This document shows, in pieces, positions 53,026 to 55,036 of a stretch of DNA of 55,036 nucleotides. The position numbers and the translations under genes are program-made. The notes below the pieces were generated by a model. The model was not told the origin of the DNA and did not search any database. It worked only from the letters and a program-made list of their open reading frames with translations. Location of the stretch: NCBI RefSeq assembly GCF_001937665.1, contig NZ_MSKL01000021.1:1-55036 (forward strand). The letters are read 5' to 3'. How positions within the stretch are numbered: the stretch's first letter is position 1; the number at the start of each line of letters is the position of its first letter. The DNA is from Actinomyces oris (GTDB lineage Bacteria > Actinomycetota > Actinomycetes > Actinomycetales > Actinomycetaceae).

Positions 53026-54411
53026 TCAGTCCTCCAGAGGCTGCTCCGCCGCCTCGACGTGTGTGCGAGGGAGCGTGATGCGACCCGAGGTGGCGACATC
53101 GTGGCGCCAGTTGTGGTCGGTGATGATGCGTGCCAGGGCGAGCCCCACGCCAATGGCCGTAATGACGAAGAAGACCTCGAAAAGGTTCGTGGCCGCCTCG
53201 CCGACGTCGACGCCGCCCTTGTCCACCGAGAGCGTGTTGAGCGCGGAAATGGCCCGGTAGAAGGGAACCCCGGGGATCATGATGACCACTGCGGGTACGG
53301 AGAGCGCCACCCGGGACAGGGAGGCGCGGGAGACGAAGAGCTGGGCGAGCAGGCCGATTGTGACCGCGGCCAGCCCCACCGCAAGCTGCCACGGGACATG
53401 GAAGACGTCGATGAGAAGCAGTCTGCCGGTATTGGCCAGAGCCCCGACCACCGCGGCCAACATGCTGGCCTTGACGCCGGCATTGAACAGCATCGCGAAT
53501 CCGTAGGCGGCGATGAAGGAGCAGAAGCAGCGCAGGACGTGCAGGAGCGGACCATGGAGCTCAGTGCCGCTGGCCGCCGCTACGTCCCAGCGGAAGATGA
53601 AGGTCACTGTCCAGACGGCAACGCCTGCGGCCGCCATGACCATGAGCACGTAGGCAGTGCGTGACAGCGCCGAGGAGAAGTCCTGACGGAACAGGTCGAG
53701 CATGGCGGTGACCATCGGGAAACCCGGGATGAGGAAGAGGATCGCCGAGATGATGCCGCCCTGGTGGTTGCCAGTCACCACACCGGCTGCGTCGAGCGCA
53801 GTCACAACGCCCATGTACGTGCCGGAGGCCGCGACTCCGCAAACGAGCCAGGTGAAGAAGTGCTGGTAGTGCCTCTCGAGCATTTGCCGGCGGATGAACT
53901 GTCCCAGGAATGCCGCGACGAGCACCGTCAGGCACTCAACCCAACCACCCTTGTTGAGGAAGCAGAATCCCGCGCAGGCGACTCCTGAGGCGGCCGCATT
54001 GGCGAAGGCGTTGTAGCGGGCGTGCATCTTCTCGACCTGTTCGAGCTTGGCCTCGAGGCGCTCAACCGTTTCATGGGCTCGCAGGTCGTGGACGATGCGA
54101 CGCAGTGCCTCCAACCGACCGACGTTGACACCGACACGACGTACTTCGCATGCCTCGGTACGAAAGCGGTTGCCGACGTAGGAGGAGGTCACGATCTCCG
54201 TCATCGTCACGGTCGCCTCGTGGCGGTCAAGCCCCACGGCCGAGGCGGCTCTGGCCATAGAGGACTTGATGCGGTAGGAGCCAGCACCGGCGGCGAGCAT
54301 GAGCCGCCCCAGGTGCAGTACGACGTCGGACTGTTGCATGAGCCGATCAGCGTCAAGGCTCGGCTCATGGCTGCTGCCCGAATGGGGGGAAGGGAGGTCG
54401 GTGTGAGTCAC
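53026..54411 (-). CDS. Threonine/serine exporter family protein (ThrE type)
   Basis: This 461-aa protein has a ThrE-like N-terminal part (about 25-150: VVLHLGRLMLAAGAGSYRIKSSMARAASAVGLD, MTEIVTSSYVGNRFRTEACEVRRVGVNVGR). A coiled segment LEAKLEQVEKMHARY precedes about ten TMs from about 145, including LIPGFPMVTAMLDLFRQDF, and VPAVVIMIPGVPFYRAI in the C-terminal half. It is a ThrE/ThrP-type fusion like Corynebacterium ThrE, which exports threonine and serine. Substrate use here is not shown. The ATG is at 54411. It is the last protein gene before the rRNA genes. Confidence 0.88.
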   Translation of the reverse strand: MTHTDLPSPHSGSSHEPSLDADRLMQQSDVVLHLGRLMLAAGAGSYRIKSSMARAASAVGLDRHEATVTMTEIVTSSYVGNRFRTEACEVRRVGVNVGRLEALRRIVHDLRAHETVERLEAKLEQVEKMHARYNAFANAAASGVACAGFCFLNKGGWVECLTVLVAAFLGQFIRRQMLERHYQHFFTWLVCGVAASGTYMGVVTALDAAGVVTGNHQGGIISAILFLIPGFPMVTAMLDLFRQDFSSALSRTAYVLMVMAAAGVAVWTVTFIFRWDVAAASGTELHGPLLHVLRCFCSFIAAYGFAMLFNAGVKASMLAAVVGALANTGRLLLIDVFHVPWQLAVGLAAVTIGLLAQLFVSRASLSRVALSVPAVVIMIPGVPFYRAISALNTLSVDKGGVDVGEAATNLFEVFFVITAIGVGLALARIITDHNWRHDVATSGRITLPRTHVEAAEQPLED

Positions 54412-54528
54412 GGAAACAATGGTGCACCGTTTCGTACCCCGATGTCAGATCGGGGCAGGACACAGCACAGCCTCGGCTACTGCGGGTTGGTCTGGTGGCG
54501 TTGGTGGTTCTGGATGAGAATACGACCG

Positions 54529-54566
54529 GCCCCCAGGGTTCCTCTCCTAAGAGGGGCCCTGGGGGC
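54529..54566 (-). terminator. rRNA operon terminator
   Basis: GCCCCCAGGG/CCCTGGGGGC (54529-54538 and 54557-54566), plus an inner CCTC/GAGG stem, forms a long hairpin with one 2-nt mismatch. It lies about 17 nt past the 5S 3' end on the minus strand. Confidence 0.75.
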
Positions 54567-54583
54567 GGTGCGTGAATATGTGC

Positions 54584-54700
54584 TCGGTGGTGTCCTACTC
54601 TCCCGCACCCTGGCGGGTGCAGTACCATCGGCGCTGTCAGGCTTAGCTTCCGGGTTCGGGATGGGTAACCGGGCGTTTCCCTGTCGCTGTGACCACCGAG
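54584..54700 (-). rRNA. rrf: 5S ribosomal RNA
   Basis: On the minus strand the sequence starts CTCGGTGGTCACAGCGACAG. It contains CCGGTTACCCATCCCGAACC and GAAGCTAAGCC, hallmark 5S stretches, and ends with GAGAGTAGGACACCACCGAG, which pairs with the 5' end. The 117-nt length fits. Exact ends may shift by 1-3 nt. Confidence 0.95.
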
Positions 54701-54899
54701 ACGACTGTATGGGCGGTGCGTGTGTCCGTTCGTCTTGGCGTGTGAGCCGCTATTTGGTTGTTGTCTGGCCGCCCTTGCAACCCACACTCACGCACGAGCA
54801 CGCTGGGTGCTTGTGTGTGGTTGGTGGTTGGGTTGGGTGTGGACCGTATAGTGGACGCTTCGCTCTTACTCTCACTACCCCCGGGTGTGGGGGTGTTGT

Positions 54900-55036
54900 T
54901 GTTTGTGTTGGCCTATTAGTACCAGTCAGCTCTGCAGACCGTTGCCGGTCTTCCACTCCTGGCCTATCAACCCAGTAGTCTGCTGGGGGCCTACCAGGAC
55001 ACCGAGGTGCCCTGCGGAGACCTTATCTTGAAGATG
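54900..55036 (-). rRNA. rrl: 23S ribosomal RNA, 3' end (truncated by the window)
   Basis: The minus strand carries CTACTGGGTTGATAGGCC and GACTGGTACTAATAGGCC, the conserved last part of 23S rRNA. The gene runs out of the window at 55036; its true 3' end is near 54900. The spacer to 5S (54701-54899) holds no tRNA. Confidence 0.93.

Noticed and set aside
54701-54899. tRNA in the 23S-5S spacer
   Set aside because: No cloverleaf pattern is visible on either strand.

Overview
The window is chromosomal DNA of a high-GC Gram-positive bacterium. It most resembles an oral Actinomyces of the A. oris / naeslundii / viscosus group. The evidence is the very high GC, GTG and TTG starts, translationally coupled operons, I-shaped terminators without U-tracts, an Rv1747-like FHA-ABC transporter, a PknD-like kinase, and a tmRNA tag (ADNTRTDFALAA) that I remember as the Actinomyces tag. 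No phage, insertion sequence or CRISPR array is visible.

Layout. (1) 51-4336, minus: ftsE-ftsX-M23 peptidase-smpB-ssrA, joining septal wall hydrolysis to the trans-translation pair. (2) 4552-9451: a small unknown protein, a paralogous SSB, two coupled dynamin-like GTPases and tRNA-Arg(TCT). (3) 9845-15129: an FHA-FHA-ABC transporter facing a membrane Ser/Thr kinase across a strong two-way terminator. (4) 15282-17189: oligoribonuclease, tRNA-His and a polysaccharide deacetylase lipoprotein. (5) 17196-41369: a 24-kb cell-wall glycopolymer locus. A plus-strand operon (18089-25312) holds a small membrane protein, a TagO/WecA-like initiating transferase, two GT4 glycosyltransferases, a TagG/TagH-type exporter and a DUF6270-like protein. 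Minus-strand genes (25371-41369) hold a GT2, a CgeB/GT2 fusion, three large proteins with CDP-glycerol glycerophosphotransferase domains, a TagD cytidylyltransferase, a UDP-ManNAcA-type dehydrogenase and an LCP ligase. A second TagD copy with a degraded motif lies at the left edge. (6) 41549-50860: branched-chain amino acid genes (ilvE, leuB, ilvBNC) interrupted by a frameshifted lipoprotein, another lipoprotein and a TetR-MFS pair. (7) 51147-55036: an AspT/YidE-type transporter, a ThrE-type exporter, then 5S and the 3' end of 23S rRNA on the minus strand.

How it works together. The locus in (5) reads as a full route for a teichoic-acid-like polymer: CDP-glycerol supply, lipid-linked initiation, glycosylation, glycerol-phosphate addition, ABC export and LCP attachment to the wall or to a surface protein. 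Its unusual part is the set of multidomain transferases: TPR-TagF-GT4 (1329 aa), degenerate GT-A-TagF (1063 aa), degenerate GT-A-TagB-like (792 aa) and CgeB-GT2 (634 aa), together with a SGNH-like candidate tailoring enzyme. I consider this the most likely under-described system in the window.
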